Shown: one piece after another, positions 41,357-53,972 of the stretch | Layout of the letters: each line of letters begins with the position of its first letter | Position numbering within the stretch: the first letter of the stretch is position 1 | Source of the DNA: Paramecium sonneborni | Lineage: Eukaryota; Ciliophora; Oligohymenophorea; Peniculida; Parameciidae | Direction of reading: 5' to 3' | Assembly: GCA_905182985.1 (NCBI GenBank) | Contig: CAJJDN010000085.1 | Location: forward strand, 7,296-71,295 | Length of the DNA stretch: 64,000 nt | The notes under the pieces: model-generated | What the model saw: the letters and a program-made list of their open reading frames with translations, nothing else | What the model was told of the DNA's origin: nothing | Database searches by the model: none | Translations under genes and position numbers: made by a program

Positions 41357-41693
41357 ATGGATATTAAATAGCCTTAACTTAGACCGACTACCTTCACCTA
41401 ATGAAAATCGAAAAAATCTATATGGATGGTCTTGTTTAAAAGGAAATCAAAGGTAACTTGTGAAAAAAGTTCCTAAGCCAAATTAAAAAGATTTTTAGAA
41501 TGAGGCAGTATCGCAAGATTCAAGGTCAATTAGATCTATGCTTAACTTAAAGAGTATATATATAAAACATTCTAGCTAAAGAATAACCCCAAAAATGTCT
41601 TTGAGGTTACTCAAAGTTTTAAGTAACAATTTTTAATTCTTGCTTATTTAACATTAAACAACTCAGAAATTAACAAAGAAGTGGGGTAATTGA
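41357..41693 (+). pseudogene. small coding-like unit with one frame change
   Basis: An ATG at 41357 starts MDIKQPQL. Close by, near 41380, the good frame shifts by one and continues as DRLPSPNENRKNLYGWSCLK, KKVPKPNQKDFQNEAVSQD and RSIRSMLNLKSIYIKHSSQ to TGA at 41691-41693. The total is about 110 residues, basic and Ser/Asn-rich. The composition is clearly protein-like, with Pro, Gly, Trp and Cys present, in contrast to the surrounding AT-rich DNA. I do not recognise a family. It could be a small gene broken by a single base, or a fragment. Confidence 0.35.
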
Positions 41694-42302
41694 AAAGATC
41701 ACATAAAATTAAACTCAAAAATATACTCATAATTAATTATTTGATAATTTTAATAATTATAAAATTATGCCAAATTTTTAAAAATTTCTCTTTAAATTGC
41801 TTAAATACTTAAAGTATAAATCTAAATTATAACCTATGACTAAAAATAATTACAAAAATGTAATCGTACTATTTTCTGAACATAATTAATACAATGAGTC
41901 AATGTGTGAAGTTCAATTGATGATTTATATAACTGTTATAAAGTTAGATTACTCTTGATTTTACAATTTGCAAACTTTATGCTTCTTCTACTGAACATTT
42001 AGTTATATATCACAAACAGATATGAAACAAATGATGCAATTATCTGATGTTAATAATAAAGGAATAATTTTTTTATCAATATCAATAATGATTGGTAGAA
42101 CAAATTACCAAAAATTCAAATAATACTCAACCATTCTTTTTGGAATAAATCTTAAGTGGAATAGCAAATTGATATTTTCTATGTTTGTTTCTGAATGATA
42201 TATTTTATCAAATGCTTAATTATATTGATTCTTTTGTTACCCTAGACAATCTTTTTTTTCATTTATGATTCTGGCTATGTTATTCTTAATATTTTAATTT
42301 TT

Positions 42303-42840
42303 TCAGTTATTCAAGAGTCCTTTCAAATAATTTAATATATCTATATCCATTAATAGAAGTGTTTAGCTACTTTAACTAAAACTCAGATTAAAGCTTTGCT
42401 CCAAATCACCTCTTAGGATTTCAATTGCATTCTCACTTGAAACTATTTGTATTGATTCATATAATTTATTTATAAACCATTTCTTTTTCAGCAGGTTTTC
42501 TGACTAAAACACCCAAAGACCTTTTAATAAATCGTGACTTTCTGTCGTTTCTCTTGCAATTAGAATTTAGTTCTTTTTATCAACAGTTCAAATGATATCA
42601 TAACTTTCTCAAATATTAAGCAACAGTTAATTGTTGCTGATAAAAATCAGCAAAACCTCCTTGAATTAATACTTATGAATGATTTTTGTAGGTTTAATGC
42701 TAATAATATTGAATAAATTTGTAGGTCTATTTTCATTTATTTTAAGGAAAGAAGAGTATTTAATCAGAATTTTTATAATTTTTTTTCTTGGGGGATGTCC
42801 ACAAATAAAATACATTAATTTATTTAACCCATTCCCATAA
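42303..42840 (-). pseudogene. fragment of an unknown gene with in-frame TGA
   Basis: The minus strand has protein-like pieces. One near 42600-42740 reads HSQVLIQGGFADFYQQQLTV. A second near 42303-42595 reads TVDKKNQILIARETTESHDL, then LLKGLWVFQSENLLKKKW and SSENAIEILRGDLEQSFNL, and stops at TGA 42303-42305. A TGA lies where the protein composition continues on both sides (after DII). Frame shifts separate the pieces. No family is recognised. Confidence 0.4.
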
Positions 42841-43281
42841 TCCCTAATTTGAATTATAGTAACCGCTTACAATACTCAAAGGAATTAAAAAAAGTAACCT
42901 CATAAAGAACACTACAAAAAGATGTAAGCTTCACCAAGCATTATATTAATCTTGAATAATAGCCCAGTTCACAGAGCTTGTTAGTTATAAAATTACTCAA
43001 TGAAATATATAGCATAAATTTCTTCTGACAAACTTAACTTAGCTCAATCCTATTGAAAATAGCTTGCTGAAGAATTATTTAAATTAATTAGGACATTTGT
43101 TGTGGAATACATTTTCAAATTCAATAATATATGAATTCATTTGAATCAAAATTATTAGATAGGTATAATTTTATTCTATCATGTCATTTAAGTAAGGTAT
43201 TCTATATTAATATTATACCTTGTTTTTTAATAAAAATTAATATTTTTTTCAAACATTTTTTTAATTAAAATAATTTAAATA

Positions 43282-43954
43282 NNNNNNNNNNNNNNNNNNN
43301 NNNNNNNNNNNNNNNNNNNNNNNNNNNNNNNNNNNNNNNNNNNNNNNNNNNNNNNNNNNNNNNNNNNNNNNNNNNNNNNNNNNNNNNNNNNNNNNNNNNN
43401 NNNNNNNNNNNNNNNNNNNNNNNNNNNNNNNNNNNNNNNNNNNNNNNNNNNNNNNNNNNNNNNNNNNNNNNNNNNNNNNNNNNNNNNNNNNNNNNNNNNN
43501 NNNNNNNNNNNNNNNNNNNNNNNNNNNNNNNNNNNNNNNNNNNNNNNNNNNNNNNNNNNNNNNNNNNNNNNNNNNNNNNNNNNNNNNNNNNNNNNNNNNN
43601 NNNNNNNNNNNNNNNNNNNNNNNNNNNNNNNNNNNNNNNNNNNNNNNNNNNNNNNNNNNNNNNNNNNNNNNNNNNNNNNNNNNNNNNNNNNNNNNNNNNN
43701 NNNNNNNNNNNNNNNNNNNNNNNNNNNNNNNNNNNNNNNNNNNNNNNNNNNNNNNNNNNNNNNNNNNNNNNNNNNNNNNNNNNNNNNNNNNNNNNNNNNN
43801 NNNNNNNNNNNNNNNNNNNNNNNNNNNNNNNNNNNNNNNNNNNNNNNNNNNNNNNNNNNNNNNNNNNNNNNNNNNNNNNNNNNNNNNNNNNNNNNNNNNN
43901 NNNNNNNNNNNNNNNNNNNNNNNNNNNNNNNNNNNNNNNNNNNNNNNNNNNNNN
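43282..43954. other. assembly gap (673 N)
   Basis: This is an unbroken run of N. The flanks on the two sides do not visibly overlap. Nothing can be said about its content. Confidence 0.99.
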
Positions 43955-45180
43955 CTCTGTCTCCTTAATTATTTAACTAAATTATTAATTTTTAATTGAA
44001 CCACATTGTTCAATATAATTCTAATCAAAATTATTGCTATTGTTAATTCAATACTTATTGATATACTATTTAAATTATAACAATTTATTATAATGATTCT
44101 TAACTTATATGATTTTTAATTAATCTATTTCAGTATCCTCTAAGTCTAGAAATGCAGAATTTAATTACTTTTTAAATATGCAAGAGTTGTATTGTATAAC
44201 TCCATTCATTCAATTCATTAATATTATTGAAAGTGAGCATCAAATAAATGAATGGCAAAATCATTAATACTATTAGAATGCTTTAACATATTATATATTT
44301 GATACAAATCGATTTCTGATTTTCAATATATATATGACCTATTTTAACGAATTTTAAATTTAACAAATCATAATTCATCCAAAATCCAGGATTCTCTCTA
44401 TCCTAACAGCTAAAAAATGTGACTCATTTATTGAACCTATCATTTCATTATTCCAATCAAATTGTGGTTATCTCTTCTAAGATAGCTGCATAAGAATGTT
44501 CAAAACACAATTGTGTGAAATAGTTTCGATCTGAAAAATGGTTTAAGATCTTCATCTCTTTGTGTATGCAATGGAAGAATACAATTTACGACTTTCTCTA
44601 CTCTATTTTCAATAGAAAACCTTAATTCATGTTATTGGTTCTCAATTAAAGATACAGAATCTAAAAATTTGCGGTTTCTCACACAAGATACAATTTCAAT
44701 TTTATATGGATTGATCATACTTAATTTGATCTTTTAACTTATGATCCTTAACCAATATTTGGAAATGCACTAACCAATTAATATTAAGATGAACATTCTT
44801 CTAATCCTTAGATTAATTCTTCTTTTTTGTAAATTTCCTTTAACTTTTTAATGTTATCGTTGATATATAATAGAAAAAATAACCATCTGTCATTACCAAG
44901 GAATTTGTGTTATTTAAGACACTCTATGAATTATTTTTTAACATTTTAAAACTCATCTATTGATAATCCTGCACGGCTACCAATTTTAGTTCCAATTTTC
45001 AATATCAGCTGCATCCTAATCATTTAATATCCTTTTAGCAAATGTCTTTTATTTCTTTTAATTTTGAAACTTTTGGTATAGAATTTAAAAATCTCTCTAT
45101 TTCTGAGATTGATATTTGGGCTTCTAATTTTTCTTTTGTTTTTAATGAAATTAATTAAATTTATATAACCAAAAAGCGAA
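43955..45180 (-). pseudogene. decayed gene of unknown family
   Basis: Minus-strand pieces of good composition occur in changing frames. The 5' piece near 45010-45130 reads EAQISISEIERFLNSIPKVS. The next near 44700-44970 reads SRAGLSIDEFQNVKKQFIEC and GNDRWLFFLLYINDNIKKLK. A later piece near 44480-44690 reads EIVSCVRNRKFLDSVSLIEN and RVEKVVNCILPLHTQRDEDL, before a TGA. The right-hand pieces are N-terminal, and the 3' end may run into the gap. I cannot assign a family. Confidence 0.45.
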
Positions 45181-45306
45181 TAAAAATATTATTTCCTTAA
45201 TGAGGTTATTTTCGCCTATGTTCTATGCTTTCAATTAATTTTATTGTATTATTGAACAATTATTATAATTTTCTTTTATCTATATGGTAAAACGTATAAT
45301 TATTTT

Positions 45307-45834
45307 ATGAAAACTAATTTAAATGAATATTTAGGAATGTTTAAAACATCTATTCAATCTTTAATTGCTTAAGTTCAACATTAAGATTCTATTAATTTGG
45401 ATGAATTGTATTAATAAATCTTAAAAATCGGAAATATCAATGAACCAATTAAATCTTTAAATAAAACTATCAGAATCAATTAATATAATTAATGTTGGTA
45501 TTAAATAAATTTAGGATTAGTTTATTTATTAAATAATAAATTCCGATACATTGAGAAGCAATCAAATTATCAAAAACTAAATAAACTACAACTCTACTCA
45601 AATTTACAGGAAATAAGATAATAAAGGATGTTTTAAATTTAAACTTAATTATATTATTAGGATTTTTTAAAAGAAATTCTAAGCTAAAGCATAGTACAAA
45701 CATACATTAGATTCAGGATTAAAAACAAGAATTTCTAAATTAAAAAATATCAAAATACTTAATTATCAATTTTCATTTTATTATAAAAATTATTATTACC
45801 ACCATTTTAACGTTTTGAAGTTATTATTTATTGA
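45307..45834 (+). CDS. possible small ORF, 175 aa
   Basis: ATG at 45307 to TGA at 45832-45834 gives 176 codons with TAA and TAG as glutamine. The first 60 residues look protein-like (MKTNLNEYLGMFKTSIQSLI, then SINLDELYQQILKIG). Later residues are rich in Gln, Ile, Leu and Tyr and less convincing. Since only TGA stops translation, open frames of this length also arise by chance in such AT-rich DNA. It has no visible domain and may be a fragment or chance ORF. Confidence 0.25.
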
Positions 45835-47274
45835 TATTCTAAAAATTACTAAATTAAAGAAGGTCTATGTCAAATTACCAGCTTTATTTATACATTTATA
45901 TAATAAAGCTCATTCGCTATCAAATTTTTCTGATAATTTTCATTTATTGATTGATTGATCTGACAAATTCCAACTAAGTGAACTAATCAAAAGATTTTTT
46001 AATCTTTTAAATTTAAAATTTTTTCTGAGTACCTTGCATTTAGCACTTTTTTTTTTAATTTTTTAATATTGTATTAAATTTCTCATCGCTAAATGAATAC
46101 AAAAGTCTTTTTTGATCAATCTAATTTAAAACTCTTGTGCATATTGTTATCTTTAAGAGATAATATTGAAGTCATAGTGATTCTTTATATATCTTAAAAA
46201 TTATTAATAATAATAAATTATTTTGTGATTTAAAAATAAATATATATCAAATTCTTTTTTAGATAGTAGTTCAATATCAATTTGACTTAAAAATTTTCAA
46301 TTTTTGTTGGTCTTTAAGCAATCTTGAATTTATTAAAAACAATTTTCAACAAATGACAAGATATTTTAAAGTTGTTGCTAATTAGACATATCAGCTATAT
46401 TTGTAATCTATATTGAACTTGATAAGAAGATTCAAAATTCTTATTTTTATTTGATTTTTAAACTTATTATAAATTTGAGCCATTTAATTATATTAAATTG
46501 TGCTTCATTTTCTTATATTTATGAAATGAAGTTGTTAACTCTTTATTTATCTGATTTTCAAGCATTTTTGTTTAATCACTATTTAAAAGTGAATAAATAT
46601 TAAATGAAATAAATCGCTTCTCAGCAATATTATCGTAACAAATATATTTTTTAATATAAAATTGTCATATCTCTTGCATCTAGAGTTAATTTTTTCTAAA
46701 AGGAATTATGTTCTATTCAGAGAGAGATTTTCTGTCCTTTAGTCTAAAACGGGTGATATAAATATTTTTCAAAGTAACTGACTTACAAAATTATAAATTT
46801 TAAATTCGATAAAGAAAATATCTCATGTTTTTAATATAACTAAACTAATTTATAGTGAGTAAAAATCTTTGATGAAATTTACTTTATTAATTCAGTTAAC
46901 ACCTGATCTTCTTTATTTATTAATAATTATTGTTTCTTTATCTAAAAGTATCCCAAAATAAATATATTTTAAACATATTTAATTTATGCATAATTATTTC
47001 TTCTCATTTAATTTATATTCTTTTAGATATTTCAGAATATTTTTTTTATTAAATTTTACACATGTTCTATGTATATAATTATAATGTAGAAATCTCTGTT
47101 TAAATTAAAATTGATAAGAAAATTAATATTTTAAATATGTTATAAACATAGGGACTTGCAATCTTATACCAATTAAATTATCATCATTCAATTTTTAATA
47201 GACAAATTTAAATACATTTTGATCAAATACTCTATCCTTAATTATTTCATAATTAATATAAATGTTTATGTTAT
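45835..47274. other. non-coding stretch downstream of the TLDc gene
   Basis: I see no frame of coding quality and no RNA gene. The sequence is AT-rich with short homopolymer runs. Confidence 0.4.
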
Positions 47275-49723
47275 TCATCCAAATGTTAACATCAATATCT
47301 CACATTCAGCTATATTTGGAGTTGATTAACCAAATAAATGAGTACTAGTGTTTGCGATTTGATATTAATTGCACTAATAAGAATGCCCTAAACTAGAATA
47401 TCCACCATTAAAATCTGCTGAAATATATAAGTCATGACCCCCACCAAAAGTAGGTCCATATGATGATTGATTACAATAAATAGAATGCTATTTATTTGCT
47501 TCTTTTAATGGATATATTTAATCATGTGTCTATGAAAATAAAAATGATGACAATGCATTATCTTGAAAGTAACTACCAGACATTAATTACCATTAACAAG
47601 GAGAAAATGCACCAAATATATAACCACTTTTAGATTTAAATATCATTAATAAATTTGAGAGTTTATCGACACATTTCCAAAAAGTTTATCCATTTAATCC
47701 ATCCTTTGTTCCACAATAAATCAAATATTGATTTTTAATTTTTTTCTTAGTCTTTTCTTCAATAGTTTTAAGAATTTTAATACAATAATCATCTTTTAAT
47801 ATAGTATTTTTTCCAATAGTCCAAGATGTTCTTACAAAAGAGTAAACACTTTGCAATTCTAATAATTTTTCTTCATTTTAAGATATATTGTTCTTTAATT
47901 CTTAGTCTTTAATACTTAATTCTGATTTAGTTTTGTCTAAATTGTTTTAAATCGTCTGTATTAATTAGTTTTATTCATTTGTTTTTTCATTTAATTATTT
48001 ATTTATGTTTTCTTGATCCTTTAACTTACTTGACAAACTTTCTATTAATTCAATATCTTGTTTTACTTTTTCTTAAAGTTTGAATTCTTTCTCTTTAATT
48101 TAAGTTAATTGTAAATTAATTTCTTCTAGTTGTTTTCCCTCTTCTATCAATTTTGATTATTATTATTAATTTGATTCTTATAATTGTTTCAATAACTTTA
48201 AATTATCTTCAGCCATAATTAATGTTTTCATTTTATTTGAATTAGACTAAAATAATTGATATTATTTTTAAAAGAATTGTGATTACTATTATTATTGTTG
48301 ATTGAATAATTACATCACTTCTCCTTGTTATTATAAATCATCTAACTCTTTTTATAAATTTATATAAAAGTTAAATACATCATTAAGAATGAAGTTATAT
48401 TAGTCTGATATTAATAATTTTTTAAAGAAAGAATTAGCATCTAGCTTATTATTAAGTTCATTATTATTTTGAACATAATCATCAATCTTTATAATATCTT
48501 ATTCATTATCATCAATAATTTTAATTAGATTATGTTTAGTTAAGATATCATATTGCATAAGATTATCTAAATTTAGTTTTAAATTTGAATAAAATTTTGA
48601 ATCAAATTAATTTAGGTCTTCTTATTTATTTTTTAATTTAGAATGTTAATCTTTTTAACACAAAATATCGACAACATTTTGGATTTCTTATTCGTCTAAT
48701 TAATTAATATTGAAATCCTTATAATCATTTTTAATTAAAAATAAAGAATCTTCCTATTTAAATTATGTATCAAGTGATTAAATAATCTCAGAGAGAGTAT
48801 TTTTGATACTTTTCTTTTAATTACATAATTATTAAAGTGGCTGAATTAAACTTTGATTATCTTTTAATTTAGTAATTTTATTTAATTTCGTTTTATTATT
48901 GTGTATATTAGATCCATCTCTTATTTACTTCTTTTAAGGAAACATAATTATTCGAACATTCTTAAATGCACTCAACACATGCAAATCTCTTTTACGATTA
49001 AGATTCAGATGGATTTAAATTTATCATTATAATATCTGATTCATGAATTTTACATATCTACTTTAAACTTAGAGTTATCTAAATATTATATACAAAATTA
49101 TTTACATTCTTCTATATTTTTGGAGGATCTTCTTTTATTAAAAATTATTATTCAATTGTTTTAATTGATTATTATATTTATAAAAACTATTATGAAGTAG
49201 ATATTTGAAGAAGTTACTATTTAATGGAATCTAAAAACTATGAAATATTCTCTGTCTCATATTTTTAAGTTGGAATCTCATATTCATCATTTTCTCTATA
49301 AATGCTTGATAGAATTTGAATGCCTTAATCCAAATTTATAGAATCTATTTATGAATCCCTTTATTGTATTTCTTTCTAACCCTCCATTATTTATTAATCA
49401 AAACTATTTTATAGTTTACTAATTGTCCCCTTCATAATTTTATCGAATTCTAAAATAGATTATTACAATTATTTTATATTCTGAACTTTTTCTTGAATCA
49501 TATCCTGATTCTATTTTTTTTATTTACTCTTAATCTCTTTAATCATATCTATAGTCTTATCATACAAAACAATCTCTTTTATTCCAATCTTTTCAATTAG
49601 ACATTTTACACACAAATATTTATTAACATCTTATTCGTTACTTTATTAACTTAGATCAACTGCAAGAATTTCTAAATTTTCATGAAGCTAACATGTTCTC
49701 TTCTCAATCATTTTTTCAGACAT
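47275..49723 (-). pseudogene. TLDc-domain protein with two Cys/His motifs and coiled coil; one dinucleotide frameshift
   Basis: ATG at 49723 begins a frame with C11-x2-H14...C38-x2-C41, a helical linker and a second C-x2-H...C-x2-C site (ICKIHESD, then ACVEC near 49060-48955). In another frame it continues with a Gln-rich coiled coil (47.89-48.24 kb). A C-terminal TLDc domain follows (47275-47860), with the hallmark segments YLIYCGTKDGLNG, GYIFGAFSPCQW and FGGGHDLYI, ending at TGA 47275-47277. TLDc domains occur in TBC1D24, OXR1 and NCOA7-type proteins, which bind V-ATPase. The ciliate versions with an N-terminal zinc-like motif have no clear role known to me. The two frames overlap between about 48.95 and 48.80 kb. 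Adding one TC to the CTCTCTCT run (48789-48797) joins them without loss. Length is 816 codons plus one nucleotide. It may be a recently broken gene or a sequencing slip. Confidence 0.7.
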
Positions 49724-50000
49724 TTTTTGATTTTCTATTACTATTATAAAATTAAATTTATAAATTAAATAATTAACAACAATTAATCAAATTAAATCTA
49801 TTACTATTTATTATATAAGATCCTTTCATAAATATTCTTCTAAAATTATATAATTTCTTTTATTATACTGCTCACATAAATATGCTTATACAATTAAATC
49901 TGATATGAAGTCTTTTTTATTTCAAAGTCAATATCTATTGTTGATATACAAAAGAAATCAAATCTCTTAACAATAAAAACATTTATTTATTGATTATTAG
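49724..50000. promoter_or_regulatory. upstream region of the TLDc gene
   Basis: This AT-rich spacer lies between the TLDc start and the 3' end of the next minus-strand relic. No motif is recognised. Confidence 0.3.
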
Positions 50001-53000
50001 CAGATACTAGATAATTCTCATTAATTGAATGTAAATTGGTGAGATTCTATTAAGAGTGAATTCTTCTTAAAATCCCCTCAACATTATCAAACTCTATCAA
50101 GTAGATATATTCAAATTGCTAAAGTGATAAAGTAAAATTCTAGAATTACTACCATTTTCTATAATTTTTTTATTTACAAAGGATTTGAATTTATTTTTTA
50201 TTCCAACAGAAACTATTTCTTAACATTCTACTTTTAAATCATAGCCTTTCTTTATTTTTCTATTTAATACTTCATTATAAAATTATTTACATGCTTAAAT
50301 GGCAAATAAACATCTTTAAGAATACTTACTAAAATCATGGTTTGTTGAAAATTAATATATTCATTAATTTATTCTAATTCAATATATTTTTCAACTTTTA
50401 AGCCTTAGCAATGTTTAACATCAATTTTTTAGAATACAATAGATTTTGAAGTTTGGATTATAACTAAATCTTATGTCCTAAAAAAAAACATTTTAATATA
50501 TGAATTATTTATTTTTATTCAACATTCCAAAAATAATTTACTTATCATTACTACAATAAACTTAGTTTTAAGATTATAAGTTTTGTTATTTATACTTTTA
50601 TATATAATTCTATCACCTTAAGCAAAGGAAATTTCAGTTTCATTTTAAAACAAAGAAAAACAATTAATATATGAATTCTTGTCTTAAATTACTTTATCAG
50701 TTAGTAATTGTTTTATTGATTCTTTTTCAATTTCAACATTATAAATACTTCTCATATATTTTTGTCTAAAGTTCACTATTTAAAATATTATTTTATGAAT
50801 TAATAATTCTAGAAGATTATTGTAAATTTTTCACTTTGCCTTCTATATATCCATCTATATGATTGATTTGAATTGATGATCAATAAAACAAAATCTCAGG
50901 GTTTAATCTTTATTATAAGTAATGATGTACAAAAATGTGCGAAAACACATAGATTTTGGGTAGAAATCATCTAATTAATTTGAAACTATCATCTTTTGAT
51001 TTACTATTTTGTCAATATAAATATTCATAAATTCTTTTTAATTTAAATGAATTTTGCATTATACAATAGAATTTTTAAATATTATATCCACTTTTATATT
51101 TTTCAAGAGATGCAAATCATTCCTTATTATAAAATCTTTTTTATTAATAATAAAGTAAATTTTTCTAAAGAATCTTTTAATGTAAATTCTTTTAAAAAAT
51201 CATATAAAGTAATTTTTTTTTTAAATAATCTCTAAAAGTATCTACAGCATCATATATTGGTAATTAGCCATTTACAAAGCAATGACTTAACTTTTTATAT
51301 TCTCATTTATCTTCATAAGAAGTATTATGTTTTTTTTGCATAGATATTCGAAGTTTTCTTAGTATTCTACTTATATTTAAGTTATTTTATTCAATTAAAT
51401 TAAATCATCATTTTATCATAACAATAAATCTGAATCAAAGTATCAAATTTCAATAAAAATTTAGTTGAATCAGATGAAATGATACATTAAATACATTTTT
51501 ACATTAGGCACTTTATTCTCTTCTCTAAGATTTTAGTTTTTTAATTCCAAAATAATATGAAATAGATCCTCAATATAAAAAATCACCACTAGAAGAAAAT
51601 TCCATCTCTTATATTTCTTCTCTATTTACTTCTTTTAGAATTATAGCTTTTTAAGGTATCCATTCAACTCCTTATAAATTGGTATTGTTAAAATTGCAAT
51701 AATATAATTGAAAATCAGGGAAAAATTCAAAAATAGATTTTTGTTAAAATTTATATTAAGCTCTTCCTAATTTTCTAAATAAAATACTCTTCATCAACTT
51801 ATTAATCATCTTATTTAATTTGTTATTCCTTTACTTTTGCTAGTTCAAAATAAAATCTATTAATTTTCATTATTTATATTTTTTCTTATTATCTTTCATC
51901 ATTTATGATAAGGAGTAAAATTTTAAACACTTGAGGGGTTTTTATCAACATTTTTATTGCAAAATTTTCAATTTATCTTTTTAAAATACTTTGCCTTTAA
52001 AATTTTTCATGCTTTTATCAGTCGAAGTTTTTTCATTTTTTCCAATAAATTTTTCTTCGTAGTTTTCCTAATTAAGAGTTTTACTTCTTGATGTTTAAAT
52101 ATTTTTATATTTTTACCTAAATTAGCTTTTAAAATATCTGTTTTTTATATTAAATTCATTTTCTGATATTACTATTTCATTTCAATATATCCATCAAATA
52201 TTAGAACAATGTTTTTTTCTTCATTCATTATATCTTATTTGAAATTAGATCTTTCTTCCTAGTTAAACTTTAATAACTCTTTTTAAAATTTTAGTATAGA
52301 TTTTTTTGAAGTATTTTTATAGTCAGACAATTTATAATATAAAGGAATCCATTTTTTTACTTTTGATAGCGAATAATAAAGATTCCATAGAAAAAATTCA
52401 AGCTGTTATAATAATTTACTCTTAATTTTATTTCTTATTATCCCAAAGAAAAATGTTTATAATAGCCTCTAATTTTATTTCTTCAATAATACTAAAATCA
52501 AACTAAGTAATTATACTTATTTTTTTTTATAATCAACTTTAATCTAAGCTTTTAAAAAATAAAGATTTTCTTAAAATCTTAATTCTCAGATTCTTAATCG
52601 CATAAAAAATGTTTTATTGAATTTTTTTATAACTCTTGGATAATTTTTTAATTTTTCTAAGTATTTTTACCTTCAATTTTGTTCAATAGAAATTCAAATT
52701 AATTTTAATTTACTTGGAAATATGATCCTCAAAAACTTTTAATTAACCTTTCACTTTATATCTCAAGATAATTTTTTAAAATTTAAGTTTTGAGAGTTCT
52801 TCAAACTTTGTTCTTGAATTATTTTCCTATAAATTATCATATTCATCTTCTTACAAAAGGTAAAGCTCTTGTCATATTTGATTAAATCCGTTTTTATCTC
52901 TAGAAAGTGGAAATGAAATTTCCAATTGTTATTATCTTTTATAATTTATTAAATTCTTTTTAATTAATCTAAAATTTCCTCAATATTAACATCTTCCTTA

Positions 53001-53110
53001 ATTTTAAATATTTCGATTGTCTTTCACATTAATGATTAAAAACTATAATAGACATTTCGAGAATTACTTGATTCATTATTATTTATCATGATTACTAGAT
53101 TTCCTTAATC
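50001..53110 (-). pseudogene. decayed gene, probably a propeller-type protein
   Basis: The minus strand holds many protein-like pieces in changing frames. Near 52.85-53.05 kb one reads IFKIKEDVNIEEILDQLKRI. Near 52.70-52.83 kb another reads LYLLQEDEYDNLQENNSRT. Near 51.56-51.75 kb a third reads FFPDFQLYYCNFNNTNLQG and EEIQEMEFSSSGDFLY. Near 50.63-50.70 kb a fourth reads NCFSLFQNETEISFAQGDR. Near 50.27-50.47 kb a fifth reads DLVIIQTSKSIVFQKIDVKH. The alternation of short strands and turns suggests a WD40-like propeller. TGA codons and frame changes are frequent, so no single product can be made. Ends are approximate. Confidence 0.45.
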
Positions 53111-53972
53111 TTGTTTTCAAATTTATGAGATAAAATTTATTTTACTTTAAATTTGTTCTTTATATTTTTGAAATATAAAATTTGTATTCTAAAATTTATC
53201 ATATCATAATTTATTAAATTTATCTATTAAATTCATTTAATTATTATAATAAAGTATTTATCAAAATAGATTAATAATCAAAGTTTTGGTTTAGGCCCTA
53301 TTAATTTGAATTGTTAGACTTAATATCTTTTACAAAATTCTCGAATTAATGTAAATTCTCAATAATTTTTAATTAAGAATTATCTAATCTTTCCTAATAA
53401 GTATAGAAATTCCAATAAATCTAGATTAAATAAAAATATACCTTAGATATATTTTAAATGTTTTTCTAATACTAAAAAAATTTTAATTAATAACATTAAG
53501 AATTGTTTAAAGTTGTCTTATATTCAAGCTACTCTAATAAAATAATTAATTAAAATTTTCTCCATTTGATAGTACATTAATTCTAGTATTTAAAGAAGAA
53601 TCAAAAAAGCTTCTAATTTGCTTAATATTTAAGTTCTTTTAGACAGCGTGATAAATTTCTTGGTAAATAAGTTTCAATATAATAAAGATGAAATACTTGG
53701 CCTTATTTAATTGAATATATTTTTTAAATATAGTTTTGTGTCTTTTAGGTTTTTTTTGGTAATTTGGACATGATCTTTAAATTTAAGTAATTTTTTTATT
53801 TGTACAATTATTGTTGTTTTTCTGATTTAGGATAGAATAATACAAAATGTTATAATATTGAACAATTAGCGTTTGTCTTTAATTTCTTCAATTATTATGA
53901 AAAATTTTAACTTTTCTTTTGCAAAAATATAAATTATTTATATAATTTCTAAAATTTAAAGGTTTGAATAAA
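53111..53972. other. intergenic between divergent decayed gene and WD40 gene
   Basis: No coding frame stands out. This stretch includes the upstream region of the WD40 gene that starts at 53973. Confidence 0.4.
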
